Source: Symsagittifera roscoffensis
Lineage: Eukaryota > Xenacoelomorpha > Acoela > Convolutidae
DNA length: 64,000 nucleotides
Direction: 5' to 3'
Assembly (NCBI RefSeq): GCF_963678635.1
Contig: NC_087070.1
Coordinates: forward strand, 52,364,750-52,428,749
The notes under the pieces are model-generated. The model saw only the letters and a list, made by a program, of their open reading frames with translations. It was not told the DNA's origin and did no database searches. The position numbers and the translations under genes are program-made. How positions within the stretch are numbered: the stretch's first letter is position 1; every line of letters starts with the position of its first letter. Of this stretch, positions 12,681 to 25,800 are shown piece after piece.

Positions 12681-14309
12681 TGTAGACTACTGCACGTTAG
12701 AATTACCGGAAGCCTAAACACTCACAGCAAAAAATTAATACCATGCCATCAATTCATCCCATCAATACGGAAACATTTTAACACTTACCTTACAAAATCA
12801 ACTTGATGATAGTGTTCAGGCTGTTGTATACTTATGTTTTGATTTGAAATCTTTAAGCAAGCAAGAGACTGTACTAAACTTTTTTCACCAATATACTAAT
12901 TTTTTGAGACAATCAAAGTCACAAAATTGCAAACAAACAATTTCGTGAGCAACCATAGATCAGCTCATGACAACATTGTAACATCGAAAATTTTTAAAAT
13001 TTTTTCAAAAATTTAATGATTTAAAGGCAGCTTTTTACGGAGTTACAGAATGGCAGCAGAAAACTAATAAACTCAAATAAAAAGCAAATGAATAAAAAAA
13101 ACCAGTTGGTCAGCTTCAAATAAATTATCCTCCGGCTTTCTTGGAAAAACTGAAGCTAACATCTATGCAGCGCAATTCTTGCAGTTTGATTTAATTAGAC
13201 AATAAAACTATTGATCACCAATCAGGAACTGCACAAAGCAATGTGCCAATAACAATAATTAAGAGCTGATGCATTGAAGAATAGAGGAATATTTATAATT
13301 TGTTAGATACTGCAATGCTTAATTTTTTTTGCTCTTAAGGTTCTGTCTCCAAGGTTTATCTTAAAGTTCTGTCTCCAAGTTTTTTTTCCATTCTATGCCC
13401 TTATCTTCCTAAGTGCGAACTACAGAGCCGTTAAAACTTTTTAAAAAATTTATGAATGTTTGCAGAGGTTACAAAAATGATGAATTTCAAACCCTGTCCA
13501 AGTCTTGCAAAAACGCAGTTTGTTCAATAAGACAGCTACCTAAGTTTTATCTAAGCATCGTCTCGCAATGAAAAAAATTGCAATGAAAATAATTGATTGT
13601 TTTCAAATAAAGTTACTAATTGAAACAGTAAAAACAATTTAGCACACCAACTCTTCAGAAAAAATTCCTAAAAACTATTTTTCTAGCATTTGTTTTTGAG
13701 GACTTCAAGTGCGCGCCACATAAAATATAGCCTTTGTGAGTTTTAAAGATATTCAAATTGAACCACAGATAAAGTCTAGGCTTAGTGTAAAAAGCAGCAG
13801 ATCCAGCTCTAGATGTGGAAAAAACATTAACTTGAAGTTGTTTTCCAGAAAAACTTGCAGAACAGCTATCAAGGAAAAATTAGCATTTGGGCGATGCTTC
13901 TTCAAAAAAAGAATTGAATAAAGCTGGATCACAAGTGGGGCTAGATTTAAACATCCAGAACTAAGATTAGAGTTAACAATCAGTTGCCAGCTCAAGAAAC
14001 TTGGAAGCCTCTACACGCAGCTCAAAATTTCAGTTTTGATGCTGCTTCCAAAAACTTGGCTTTTTCATATCTTTTTAGTAGCCATTTATTAGTAATTTAG
14101 GAGCCATTTTTTAGTAACACTTAAATCATGTTTGTTTGAAAGCAGTTTGTTTGAAAGCAGTTACGATCAATCTAATGATGTAGACACTCCATATCTTGCT
14201 GAAACAGCTGAAATCCTCGCCAAAAGTTTTCTGAGAAAGATCTACAGATAAATTAATCCGCAATCTCGAAGCCAATCGCTCAGCAACTGAGCTTTCGTAG
14301 ACTTTATTA

Positions 14310-14770
14310 TACTTCAGCTCAAAACATAAAAAAAGCTTCATATTGATTAGGTTAGAAAGTGGACTTGAACAACTTTCCCTTCAGAACTAGCAAAACTTCA
14401 GAACTAGTTGTTGAGAAATTCCTGATGCATACCGATTTTTTTGGAGTAAATAATGAAAAACGAAACAAACATTTGTTTAGTTTTTTTCGACAAATTGAAA
14501 ACGTTAGATTCACAAAAAAATTCACGTTGCTAGCCCGTAGCCTTGATGTTTTGATGTCAAACTTATTTTCTTTTAAGTCAGCTTAGTTTTTCGTTATCGC
14601 CCTCAAAATTGAGTCATTGTACGATTACTATGCACGCGCAGAGCGCTTGAACAACTTCATTGAAACCTGGAAACTTATCCCGAGCCTCGCTAATTCTTCG
14701 ATTTAATTAGTCGACGGTGAAGTAAGCCAACGAGTACCAGACCGAAAGCCAATCTATAGTGAAGCCGATT
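14310..14770 (+). repeat. Diverged third copy of the element-B flanking repeat
   Basis: Blocks such as ACTTCAGCTCAAA, GATGCATACCGA, CTTGATGTTTTGA, TTACTATGCACGC and GAGCCAATCT occur in the same order as in 55-530 and 4689-5165. The DNA into which element B inserted was thus itself a repeat. Confidence 0.75.
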
Positions 14771-15399
14771 CAAAACAGGTTTTATTTGTAGGTTGAAATT
14801 TGTCTCGTCGGAAAACTTTCTCCATCAAAATCAGTTGCCTTTTTTTCCCGTTCGAACACAATTGAATTTTTTGTTGTTGATCGAACACAGTCGAATTGTG
14901 CTTATGGGTTATACTTTCAGGTTAATTTTTTTAATCCAAAAATTTCTTCGGTCGATTGTTTTACCAGCGTCGAACTCATTTCAGACATTTTTTGTAGTTT
15001 TTTTCCCGATTGTTGCCAACTTTCCTTCGGTCGCGCTGGTTGCTGTTAATTTTTCTTCGGTCTTTTAATCGCGCCCTTCACGGTTTCTTTCAATCACGCC
15101 CGTCACGGTAATTTGTCTATCGATCGCGCCGGTCGCGGATACATTGCTTCGGCCTACAAAGACTGGAAAACCAATTGTTGGTCGCTGTGGTCTAAAAATG
15201 TCCAATTTCAATCGCGGCAGTCTGGAAACATGGTCACAATCTCAACCCGCGTTCTTCAATCAAGGCTAGCTTCTTAATCAGGTGTGATTAGTGTATAAAA
15301 TAAATTTCATTCTAAATATGATTTAGAACAATCAACTTTTTGTTAGCTGGCCATTGTTTTTGAAAATGAAAACAAAATGGATCTCTTTATTTATGTATC

Positions 15400-15525
15400 G
15401 CGCAATAATTAACCAAATGTGACCATATTGGCAATATTTAATCCCGCATAACTTTACGAAAAATGATCACAGGTGAAGTATTATTTAAAGTTTGAGATCA
15501 GGACAACAATACCTTTTGAACTCTG
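15400..15525 (+). repeat. CTCCGCTTACGCG repeat family, fragment
   Basis: Only the AACTTTACGAAAAATGATCA block and its neighbours remain. Confidence 0.65.
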
Positions 15526-15799
15526 TTAAAAGATGCTATTTAAGAAGAAAAAATTAAACTACCAAGAGCATAAATATTCCTTAAAAAAGGAATATTTTTA
15601 ACTGCTTTTTGAAGTTGTTTTGAAAAGCTTTGATCACAGAAGACAATAAAACAGTATTTGCGCCAATACGAGTTTTTTGGTATGTTCAATTTTGTTTTCA
15701 AACTTAAGTGTGATAGCGGCACCATTGAATCACTTGCTTCAATTTTTTTTGGTTTTCACTGTTTTCACATCGACTTTAACTTGTGGACTAAAGGTGGGC

Positions 15800-16197
15800 C
15801 GTAATTTTACCCTTAAGATAAAACTTATAATGTTGGTTTTCTTCAAGTTGATTACGACTTACATCTATTTTAAAGTTTGCTACATTGTTCGACACAAAAA
15901 CTCATTTGTTCCTTTTTCTTCCAACTCTTAAAGAAAGTGAGGAATATTTATGTTTGGGTTGCAAAAGTTTACTGCGTATGGGAGTTGATCCGGAAGTCTT
16001 CGGATTGCCCAGCCAGTATGCTTGCTACTAGCCTAAATGCAATTGCAGCTCTCGACTAATACTTAGGAAATTGATTGCGCAAATGTACTATGGCGAATTA
16101 TTCCGCGCTCATAAAAGTTCTAAGCTGAATTGAGGCAAACTAAGTGGTCTATTTAAATCCACTCAAGCTTTAGCACCCTATATTTGATAATGGCAGT
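15800..16197 (-). repeat. tRNA-related interspersed repeat, minus copy
   Basis: Its reverse complement matches 18597-19008 along its length, from the TGCCAT-TCAAATATA block to ACATTATAAGTTTTATCTTA. It contains TGATCCGG, the complement of the B-box-like GGATCAACTCC. Confidence 0.7.
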
Positions 16198-16817
16198 CAA
16201 CTTTTTTTAAATTCTTCAAAAAAAATGTTTATAAAAATTATACGACACACGACACCAGCTACAACTTGAACCTGAAGTAAAAGTAGTCTTGCATTTCATC
16301 GATATCACGCCGGTGGCTGCGGCGTATTCAGTGTGCAAATATATTCTAATTTTGGGGCGCGGCGCTCGCCAAAATTTTTTAAGTTTTTTCAAAAATAACT
16401 TTTCCAATGGTGCTCAAAAATCCTTCAAATAACTGCTGCCTGAAAAATAGGGCATATGGCCGTTCTCGTACCTATTGGAACAATTAAGTAGTATCTCATC
16501 GTTTTAATTTGTTAACTCAATATTGAAGTTATTTGAAAGTGAACCTTTGAATAGTCCAATAGGATTTAAGCATTGATTTTAGCCGGTGATTTTTGTACCC
16601 TTCAACCCTTTCATCATGGTGTAGTAGCGGGATAAAATGACACTTCTGTTTTGCTGTAAGACTAAGCTTCAATAAATTTAGAACTAAAAACCAGAGGTTC
16701 CCATATTCTGTAAACAAACCCACGGCCAAAGATTTGTTGATCATCTCCAATCAATTTTCCTTATTTGTCTTGCGTGAACAAAGACCGATCTTCAAAAAGC
16801 ATCACAAAAAACACAGG

Positions 16818-16845
16818 ATGGATGCGGACGAATATCGAAAGCATG
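16818..16845 (+). CDS. Hdc: Hdc coding exon 1 (MDADEYRKH, 28 nt)
   Basis: Only nine codons plus one base precede the GTAAG donor at 16846. The peptide joins in phase 1 to [12 protein letters not shown] of exon 2. This reproduces the conserved N-terminus of animal HDC/DDC (M-x-x-x-E-[FY]-R-x-x-G-K-x-M-V-D). The ATG at 16818 is chosen because it gives exactly this family start. No upstream in-frame Met is needed. Confidence 0.82.
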
Positions 16846-19800
16846 GTAAGTTTTCATTCAGTTTTTAATTTTTTCAAACTACNNNNNNNNNNNNNNNNNN
16901 NNNNNNNNNNNNNNNNNNNNNNNNNNNNNNNNNNNNNNNNNNNNNNNNNNNNNNNNNNNNNNNNNNNNNNNNNNNNNNNNNNNNNNNNNNNNNNNNNNNN
17001 NNNNNNNNNNNNNNNNNNNNNNNNNNNNNNNNNNNNNNNNNNNNNNNNNNNNNNNNNNNNNNNNNNNNNNNNNNNNNNNNNNGGGCAATTGTTTTCAATT
17101 ATGTCTACTTAAGTATCAAATTTTGATAGTATAGACTTGCCAAGTTTTTCACGGTACAAAATGTCTGGTTTATCTTCTGCAGTTATTGTTCTCAACAGCA
17201 GTTGAAGAAGCTTATTTCCTCTGCTTAATTTTGAGTTCCCTCCCTTGTAAAATTAACAGCAGATAATAAAAACTGGGAAGTTTTCTCAAAAAAAAACTGC
17301 TAAAACGTTAAAACTAAGTCTCGATACTTTCATTAAAAAATATGAACAAAATTTTAGAAGATTACTCTCTAAACAGCCTATTTTCAAGGGCCATATTTTG
17401 AGCAGCATTTACTCATCTCTAGATAAAGGGCTTGAAGAGGAAATTTAAAGATGCAATAGAAGCAGTTATAACGTCAAATTTCTGAGCTCTACCAAATCAC
17501 TATAAAGACTCTATTTTGACCAAAGTTTCTGTATCGCTGGCGATATTCTGAAAAAAATCCAAAAATAAAGTTTTTAGGCACTTTTAGGAAACTTTTGTCC
17601 AAAAAATTGCGTTTTTTTCGGCGCGCGTTCCCCAGTCAAAATTAGTATGTTTTGGCGGCAAGGCGACTTTACAAAATTTAAGGGGTCAATCAGCCATAAA
17701 TGGATAACTCAAATTAGTACAAAGGCAAACGGGAGACCCTTTGGGTCGGCAGGGGTTCAAATCCTTGAGGGAAAGAGAAGAAGCGTCCGCCCCCACCTCC
17801 CCCCAAATCCGCTGGCGCTAATGAATCGTCCCTCTCCACTATAAATAAATTACAAAAAAGAGTAGATTTCAAAGCAAAGAAAGAAACCCCTCTCCACTGA
17901 TTGCAAAAAAAAACAGTTGAGTCGATCCCTTAAATTATCTCATGAAGCCTGATACCATAAAAATCAAAACAAAAAATTAAGCAAATGAATTGAATTTCCA
18001 TATTAAAAATTAATCAGTACTGCTCTATAGGAACAGTACTGCTCGTATATTGAGTCAAAACCCTGAAACCTTTGACTGACCCTTAGCTGGTCTCGAATAA
18101 ATTTTGTTTAACATAATTTTGATGAAATATAAATTTTGGGCTGCCCTTATCAAATATAAAGTGCTTAACTTTGATTAGATTTGAATTGGCCAATTAGTTT
18201 GGTTCAATTCAGTTTAGAGCGATTAAGAGTGTGGGTTAATTCGCCATAATATTTCGTGCGTTCATTTTTACCAATAAATCGAGAGCTAAAATTGCATTTA
18301 GGCTAGTAGCAAGCATACACAGTTGGCAATCCGAAAAATTCCGGATCAATTCCCGTAGGCAGTTTTTTTTAATTAAAAAGGGCCTGAATAAAAAACCCTC
18401 AAGTATAAAAATACTTAGCTTTCTTCGAAAGTTGGAAGAAAAAGGAACTCTTTGAAACACTGTAGCAAGTTTTAAAATAGTTGTAAGATGTAATTAACTT
18501 AGAAAAAAACTAAGCCCTGATTGATCCGACCGCCCCGTAGCTGGTCTCGTATAGCTTTTGTAAAGTAAATTTTTGCTGAGTTGTAATTTTTAGACTGCCA
18601 TTCTCAAATATAAAGTGCTAAAGTTTGAGTTGATTTAAATTGACCAGTTAGTTTTCCTCAATTCAGTTAAAGAACGCGGCTTAATTCGCCATATTACGTT
18701 GCGCGTTCATTTTTTTAACTATTAGTCGAGAGCTGCAATTGCACTTAGAAAAGTGTTAGCATACTGGCTGGGCAATCCAAAGATTTCCGGATCGAATCCC
18801 ATACACAGTAAACCTTTGAAAAATTGGTCTGAATGAAACAAAAACTAACCCAAACATAAATTTTGGTCACTTTCTTTGAAAATTGAAACAAAAGGAACAT
18901 AGGAATATATGCGTGGCACAATGACACAATGTAGCAATTTCCAAAATAGGTGTAAATCGTAATTAACTTAGTGAAAACCAACATTATAAGTTTTATCTTA
19001 GGAGGAAACTATGGCTCGCTTGCAGTCCATGGGTAGAAATCCAAATGAAAACTGTGAAAATTGAAAATTTGAACCGACTCATTGAATTGTGCCGCAATCA
19101 CACCAAAAAGAAATTAAAATTGAACATGCCTGTTTGCATGAAAGCAAAGTTGGAACATAAATTTGATAGATGCCAGCGCGTATTGCAGGTCATCTTACAG
19201 GAGACGGCGCTTATTTATTGCTATTTCTTCGCTAAGTTTTCAAAATTTTCAAAAAACTGCCATAGCCATGTACGCAAGCCAACTAGAAATACAAGTCGGA
19301 TATCAGTAAAATCTTTTTATGAATTGTACAAAACTGATTGAAGAATTTAGCTGGTGATATATTAGAAAATTGATTATGTGATGAAATTTTGCTTATACAA
19401 ATTGTTTCACATTTGTGCTAGAAAAATCTTCTGGAAAAATATTTGAATTTCTAGTTAAATAAAACCAATAAAGTGCGAGCCCCTCACCACTTAAAGGGAT
19501 CCTCCTTTGGAACTAGTGTACGACATCTGCTTACAGGTGATCGACCCTGAAATTTTCTAAAGGTTCCTTTGGCGCCAATTAATGATAATTTTGATGGGGG
19601 TAAACGCAGGACGATAAAATCAACTTTTTGAACCAAATCTTCCGAGAGTGATTCAAAAATGATAAATATCGAGTTTAAGGAGAGCTTGAAAAATCAATTT
19701 GGTCGGCCAAAAAAAATTTCAAAAACTTCAATTTTTTTCTGAAAATCGTTCCCATTCGATAAAATTCTAGATCAGCGCCTGATCTGGTCTATAGTTTTCA

Positions 19801-22800
19801 TTTTGAATTAAATTTTTGCATAGCCTTTTCTAAAAGTATAATCTGCAGAGTCGTAAGATTTTGACAATAAAATCTACTTTTTGAACAGAATAAAATCCTT
19901 ATTTAATTAATTTTAGTGTCTAAATGGGTGTTTTAGCGTCAAAAACTGGTTTTTTACTTTTGTAAAACCGGTTTCAAATCGAATATCATCAATTGCAACC
20001 TTATATTTGCTATTGCGAGCATATAAACCAGACAAAATTACGGCTGTCTTATATAAGAATTATATATAACAAATAATTATGTAACTACTGCAATATTAAA
20101 TAATTTAGGCAAGGCGATGGTGGATAAGATTGCAGACTACATGTCAAATGTGCGGGACTACGATGTCCTGCCGAAGGATGTCTACCCTGGCTACTTGAAG
20201 GACCAGCTGCCAAAACAGGCCCCCAAGGAGGGGGAGCCTTTCGAGAAGATAGCCGAGGACATCGACAAAGTCATCCTTCCAGGGGTAAGGGTACACCACA
20301 AATAGGAATTCTTTCATCTAGTTCTAGAAAACTGATTGTTAATCTAATCTCTGGAAAAATACAACTAGTTAATTAAACAAAAATTTGGCAGTAAATTGAT
20401 TTGGACATTTTTACGATGACCAAAAGTCTGTTATTAATAAAACTGACTTTTATTCATTTTTTTGATAATTTTTGGACAGAATCTATTTTTTCTCAGCAAA
20501 ATTTTTGCTCCAAATTAAGTATCTGACCCAAAAGCGTTATCATTGGTCGGCCAAACTGACTGAAATTACTCGTTCAAAGAGTTTTGCTGCAACAGATAAC
20601 GATCTAATAAGACTTAAAAGACAATAATTTTAACAAAATTCATTTTTTTTATTTCAATTTCAAGGTCATTTGCCATTTTTTTCCATGTATTTTGGTTCTT
20701 TCTATATTGTTTTCTTTTGAATGTAAATTATTTTTTTTAAAAAAAAACACAATTCTGTTGCAGACGACTCATTGGCAATCTCCTCACATGCATGCGTTCT
20801 TCCCGGCTCTCAACTCGTACGCTTCTCTCCTCGGAGACATGATGGCAGACGCAATCAACTGCATCGGCTTCACCTGGGTAAGAGATGGTGTCCAGTCAAT
20901 GAATCATGAATAAAAACAAGAGCAGCTCATTGCTGTGCGAGTAGTACACAAAACTCCTCTGACATTTTTTTAAAGTAGTTTTACGAGATTTCGACCTTGC
21001 TGTGGCGAGGGAGAGGCGCTAACTGAAGCATCAACAACTAGTAACTAATGCCATAATAACGTACGATGAAATAGTTATGAGCCTCTTTACTTGCATGCTT
21101 GTTGACGGCCATTAAAAAATTAAAAATCGATTTTTTCTAAATTGGTCTGAAAAGCAAAAATAATTTTTCAAAACTTCTAAAATTAATCTTGTTGGGCTTA
21201 AATTTTGATAGTTATCTCGACCTCGTACGCACGTTTTTTTATATGGTTCTTTATTTTGTGGGAAAATAAGACACCGGATTACGAAGTCCTCTTTTCCCAT
21301 TTGGAACAAAAACTGGAGGCAATTAGTTTCCTTAGAACAGAATGATTTGGACAGAAACAAGATTTCGTGTTAAGGCAAGTAGAACTTTGTAGTCCTTCGG
21401 CTGTTGCAGTTATTTTTGCTGCCAATTTTTCCCTCCTGTTTGATGAAAATTTTTGATTCAAAATTTTTTGATACGCAAAATTATTGTTAATATCTTTAAA
21501 ACGATCAAATCTAATACGGCTATATTTTTTCCATCCAAAAAGTCCTATTACACATTCGTTTGAAAATTGATGGCGGCACAAAAAAGGAGAAATCACAACT
21601 TGTATTAGGGCAAAGCCTTGAATGTTCCAACTATCTTTTAGGGTCTTATGGAGCACTGCTCGCCTAAGAAAGTTGACGATTTTTTCATTTAAAAAAATCA
21701 TAATCATCCCCATGCGCCATATAAATTAGAACTTTTTTCATTTCGCTCCTAGTAAGGTAACAGTTATGACAAATAGCTTGCCCTAACTAATTTGGAACAA
21801 TTTCTAAAACGGATTTACTCTCCGCTTACGCGTTAATAGCGCGAAATATATTGCACGTTAATTGTCCCAAATTGGCCAAAATGGCAATCTTTAAACCCCT
21901 ATAACTTTACGAAAAATGATCACAGGTGAAATATCTTTTCAAATTTAAGCTCAAGACACAAATAGTTTTAGAATTATAAGTGAAAATCCCGTCGAAAATG
22001 GCTGGTTAAAAAGTCGGAATTTGTCTGTAGAAAAAAAACCCACCCCGAGCACAAATATTCCGTTACTTTCGTTACGAAAGTCAGAACAAAAAAACCCTTT
22101 ATTCTCCAAAAAATCAAATGATCCAGCATAATCCCTGACGCATTCCAAATTGTTTATCTGATGATGGTGAACATCTAAAATTTGAGATTTTTGTATAAAA
22201 CATATTAAGTACAAAGCGATAGATTTTGCTCCTATTACCAAATCAATTATGACAATTAAGCTGCCTTCAACCAATGTGGAACGATTTCTAAGACGGATTA
22301 AATCTCCGCTTACGCATTAATGGCGCAAAATATCTCGCGCCCTATTTGTCCCAAACTAGCCATATTGGCAATTTTAACACACCCATGACTTTAAAAAAAA
22401 TTTACATGAACTTAACATAAAATATTTTTTTAAATTTGAACTCAGAATAGCAATACTTTTCAAAATTTTGTTTAAATCTGTCAGTTAAAAAGGTAATTTT
22501 ATCTGAAAAGGAAATCAAGAAGAACACAAATAATCCGTCACATTATTCTTTGAAAGCGGGATGAAAAACAACAACAATTTTTTGTGCATAATACCAGAGT
22601 TTTGTTCTTGGGCCGCTTTTCTTTTCAAATTTCGAAAAAAAACAGCAATTTGTTTAGATAGTCAGTTGCACATTGTTTGCAAAAGAAAAATTAATTTATG
22701 TGCGCTTATTTTATTTCAGATAACTGCCCTAAAAGAAATTGCAAGATATGAAAAAGTTGTATCAAAATTTTTGGAAGCTATAAAAAAGTTTTTTTAGTGC

Positions 22801-25800
22801 ACTGGATTTGGCGGAAACGGAATTGGTATTTTGTTAGTGGATTCGGCAAAATATTTGCGACATCAAGTAACTCAATGTTACAAGTTTGAACAGATTCCAC
22901 TTACAAGTTTGGACAGCATCAAAGGCTTGTCTCTAGACTCTAGGTTCCTACAAGCACCACACCGTGCGCATATTAGAAACACAGTTTGGCCTTGCACTGT
23001 TATGGTAGCAACACGAGTTATACTATAGAGCTAAACAAAAAAGATCGGTACAAAATGATCAAAACAGCTAACCGAAGTTCCTATTGAACCATGCGTAATT
23101 ATAATGGTTCATTATCTGACTTTTGCGGTTATGCTATGTGCTCAAAACTTAACTTGAGCAACCAAAAAAAATATCTGACGTTTTTTATAGCAGATTTTTT
23201 GCAATAAAAAGCTCACAGGAACCAAAACTCTTCCTGTTGACATGCTTTTATTTTTTTTTGTTGTACTGAAATCTTGATTTGAAAATGAGGATTTCAATTG
23301 AAGAATGCCAGTAGATAATTGGTACTTGATACAAGCCGGAAAACTGACAGATACTTAATATTTTCTTTGTCTTCAAACCTCGTCACAGCAACAGCTTTCA
23401 TTTTGTATATAACTTTTGCTCCAACTTGCGGAATTTTCTTGCTTGCGGTGTTTTTAAAACAGTCAAATTCTGTGTTTTAAATATTAACAAAAATAATTGA
23501 CAAAAAAATATATAATTTATGCGCGCTTAGAAGATATATTTATAGTGCTGAAAATGTTACGCGAATATTTATGCTAAGGAAATTTTTCCGTACTTCACAA
23601 TCATTTCAAATTTATTTGCGGCAAGCTAATTGATCGTACTATTCTGTAGCACTCAAACGTTTTGCACCTGGTTTTTGACATTTTGATATATTTTTAAACC
23701 ATTGTGGTGCTCAATATTTCCTTTTCCAAAAAAAAACTACTCGTTGCCTAATTTGGGGCAACTGAAATGTTCAAGGGTTTGATGTCCAAAACCTGATATC
23801 CAAACAGTTTCGTTTGTTATATAGTATAGTATTTGTACTTTCTTTAGCGACGCCTGTTCTGGCCATTGAATCTAAACGTCGTCATTGTTCTGACCTTGGA
23901 AGAAAGTGCGCAATATTTATACTTGCGGTGTTTTTTTTTGCGGTTTCAAATTTCGACTTTATAATAAAGCGTTTTTGACAAAACTTCTTTACACTAATTG
24001 AAATAAATGGCTGTTTGAAGCTCATTTTTTTAAATTCACGTGTAATTTTTTTGTTAAATTATGGGGATTTGAAAGTTACTCATTCTGGAATTGGGGATAA
24101 TTAACGCTCGATGTATGTCGGGTGATAAAATCGAAAAAATGCTTTTTTATTTCTTTTTTTGGTCATTTTGCCATTTTTTCAAGCAAAACTTTTTGATTGG
24201 CCTTATATTTGGCCTTATAAACGAGAAAAGTTTTGTTTAGGGTTAGATTTTCCATTTTCTCTGCAGAAACCAATTTTTTTATTTGATTTCGAATATAGCG
24301 TGAAGCGCTCAAGGCGCTCATCATTGCCGATAGTGTTACCTATGTGACATTAACTATAAAATGCTGAAAAGGATACGCTGTTTTTGATTTCAGGAGGCGA
24401 GTCCAGTGTGCACTGAGCTTGAGATTGTAGTGATGAACTGGCTGTGCGATGCTCTGGGACTGCCGGATAAGTTCCAGCACAATCGGCCACACTCATTTGG
24501 AGGTGGAGTGATCTACACCACGTGCAGTGAGGCCACTCTATCGGCCATGATGGCCAGCAGGAAACGAGCCATAGATGAACGGTATTTTGAAATATGCAGT
24601 AAAATACAAAAGTCGAACAGACAGGTTTAATGAAACATGAGGAGACAATAGGCCAACTTTGAACAAAATTTGTGAATTTTTGGGGGTTTGAAAATTGCCA
24701 AGTTTCTGGACAGGGACTAGACTAATTTATGCGCGCTCTGGAGATTATACTTTTAGTGCGGAAAACGTAACGCTAGTATTTATGTCCAGCCATTTATCCC
24801 GCACTTCAATAATTCCAAATTGGATTGTATCAATCTAATTGGTCGTATGAATTCTGTACAGCTCAAAATTTTTAGGCAACAATTTGTTTCGAAAAGTAGC
24901 TTTTTCTTTAAAAAGATCATTTGATTTCATAAATTAATTTTGTCGGTCACTAATTTTTGAAATTCTGACATTATCCTTTTAGCTTTTTGGTCAATAAATC
25001 TGAACCAAGTCGACTAACCTATGACTGCTCATTTTGACGTCGGAAATAAATGTTTACTTGTTAATAAAATAATGCTAAAAACCTAATCTACCTAAAATGA
25101 GTAGGATTCTTTCAACCAATTTAGATGCTCAAGACCAGGTTAGCCAACAACATTTTTGCTCGATTATAGAGAATACCATCATTCAAAACGCCGTGTTGTA
25201 AAATCTAACAAAAATTTTTCGATTTCGATAGAAAGTTGCATTTTTCCAAGTTCAGATTAGTTGGTTTAGAGCCGCCAAATTCCTCAGGTGTGAGAGATTT
25301 TTTGGTCGAGTTACATAGAAAATGATTTTAAATTAAAATAACGCGCAATATTTTTCTTTGGTAAATAACTTTTTCTAATTTTTTTTAAAAAATAATCTTA
25401 TTATAGTATCCTAACGAAGCCGTTTGCAGGGATGTGCATTTACTCTTGTTAAAGCCAAAAGTATTCGCTTCTAACTGTTCAGTGATTTTTGCTCCTCATT
25501 TTCAGGAAGTCGAGACATGTTTGCGGTCGTCGAGGTCTGGCTGATGCGGACATTCTGTCGAGACTGGTCGCTTACTGCTCCGATCAGGTAACTCTCTTTT
25601 GTTTTAATTTTATCCGGATGCTCTTATTTTTCAGTTTTCAGTTCGCGTAGTTAGCAGCACACATTGTGATAGTTTAAACGCGAGGGTCGATGTTCTGTTT
25701 CAGTATTCCGAGCTACGCACAAACCATCATACAAAAATGTTTATATCAGGTAGAAAACCTGATTGTTTTGGTGCTCCTCACTTTTTCGATATATATTTTT

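Larger units (their letters stand above)
12255..16817. other. Intergenic region upstream of Hdc, no gene seen
   Basis: It is AT-rich with short frames only. It holds a partial MITE-like repeat (12511-12680), the flank-repeat copy (14310-14770), a GC-richer stretch with irregular TCGCGCC motifs (about 15030-15240), a fragment of the CTCCGCTTACGCG family (15400-15525) and an inverted copy of the tRNA-related repeat (15800-16197). The Hdc promoter should lie in its 3' part, but I see no distinctive element. Confidence 0.6.
16846..20108. other. Hdc intron 1
   Basis: It is at least 3.26 kb (the gap is of unknown size). It contains the 200-N gap, a MITE-like copy (17505-17825), two head-to-tail tRNA-related repeats and another MITE fragment (about 19480-19745). 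No other gene is visible. Confidence 0.8.
20878..24393. other. Hdc intron 3
   Basis: It is 3.5 kb, AT-rich and without a recognisable gene. It holds two adjacent copies of the CTCCGCTTACGCG repeat (21596-22095 and 22225-22560). Confidence 0.8.

Noticed and set aside
21279..21713. 144-codon antisense frame in intron 3
   Set aside because: It overlaps a dispersed repeat copy whose other copies do not keep the frame, and no domain is recognised.
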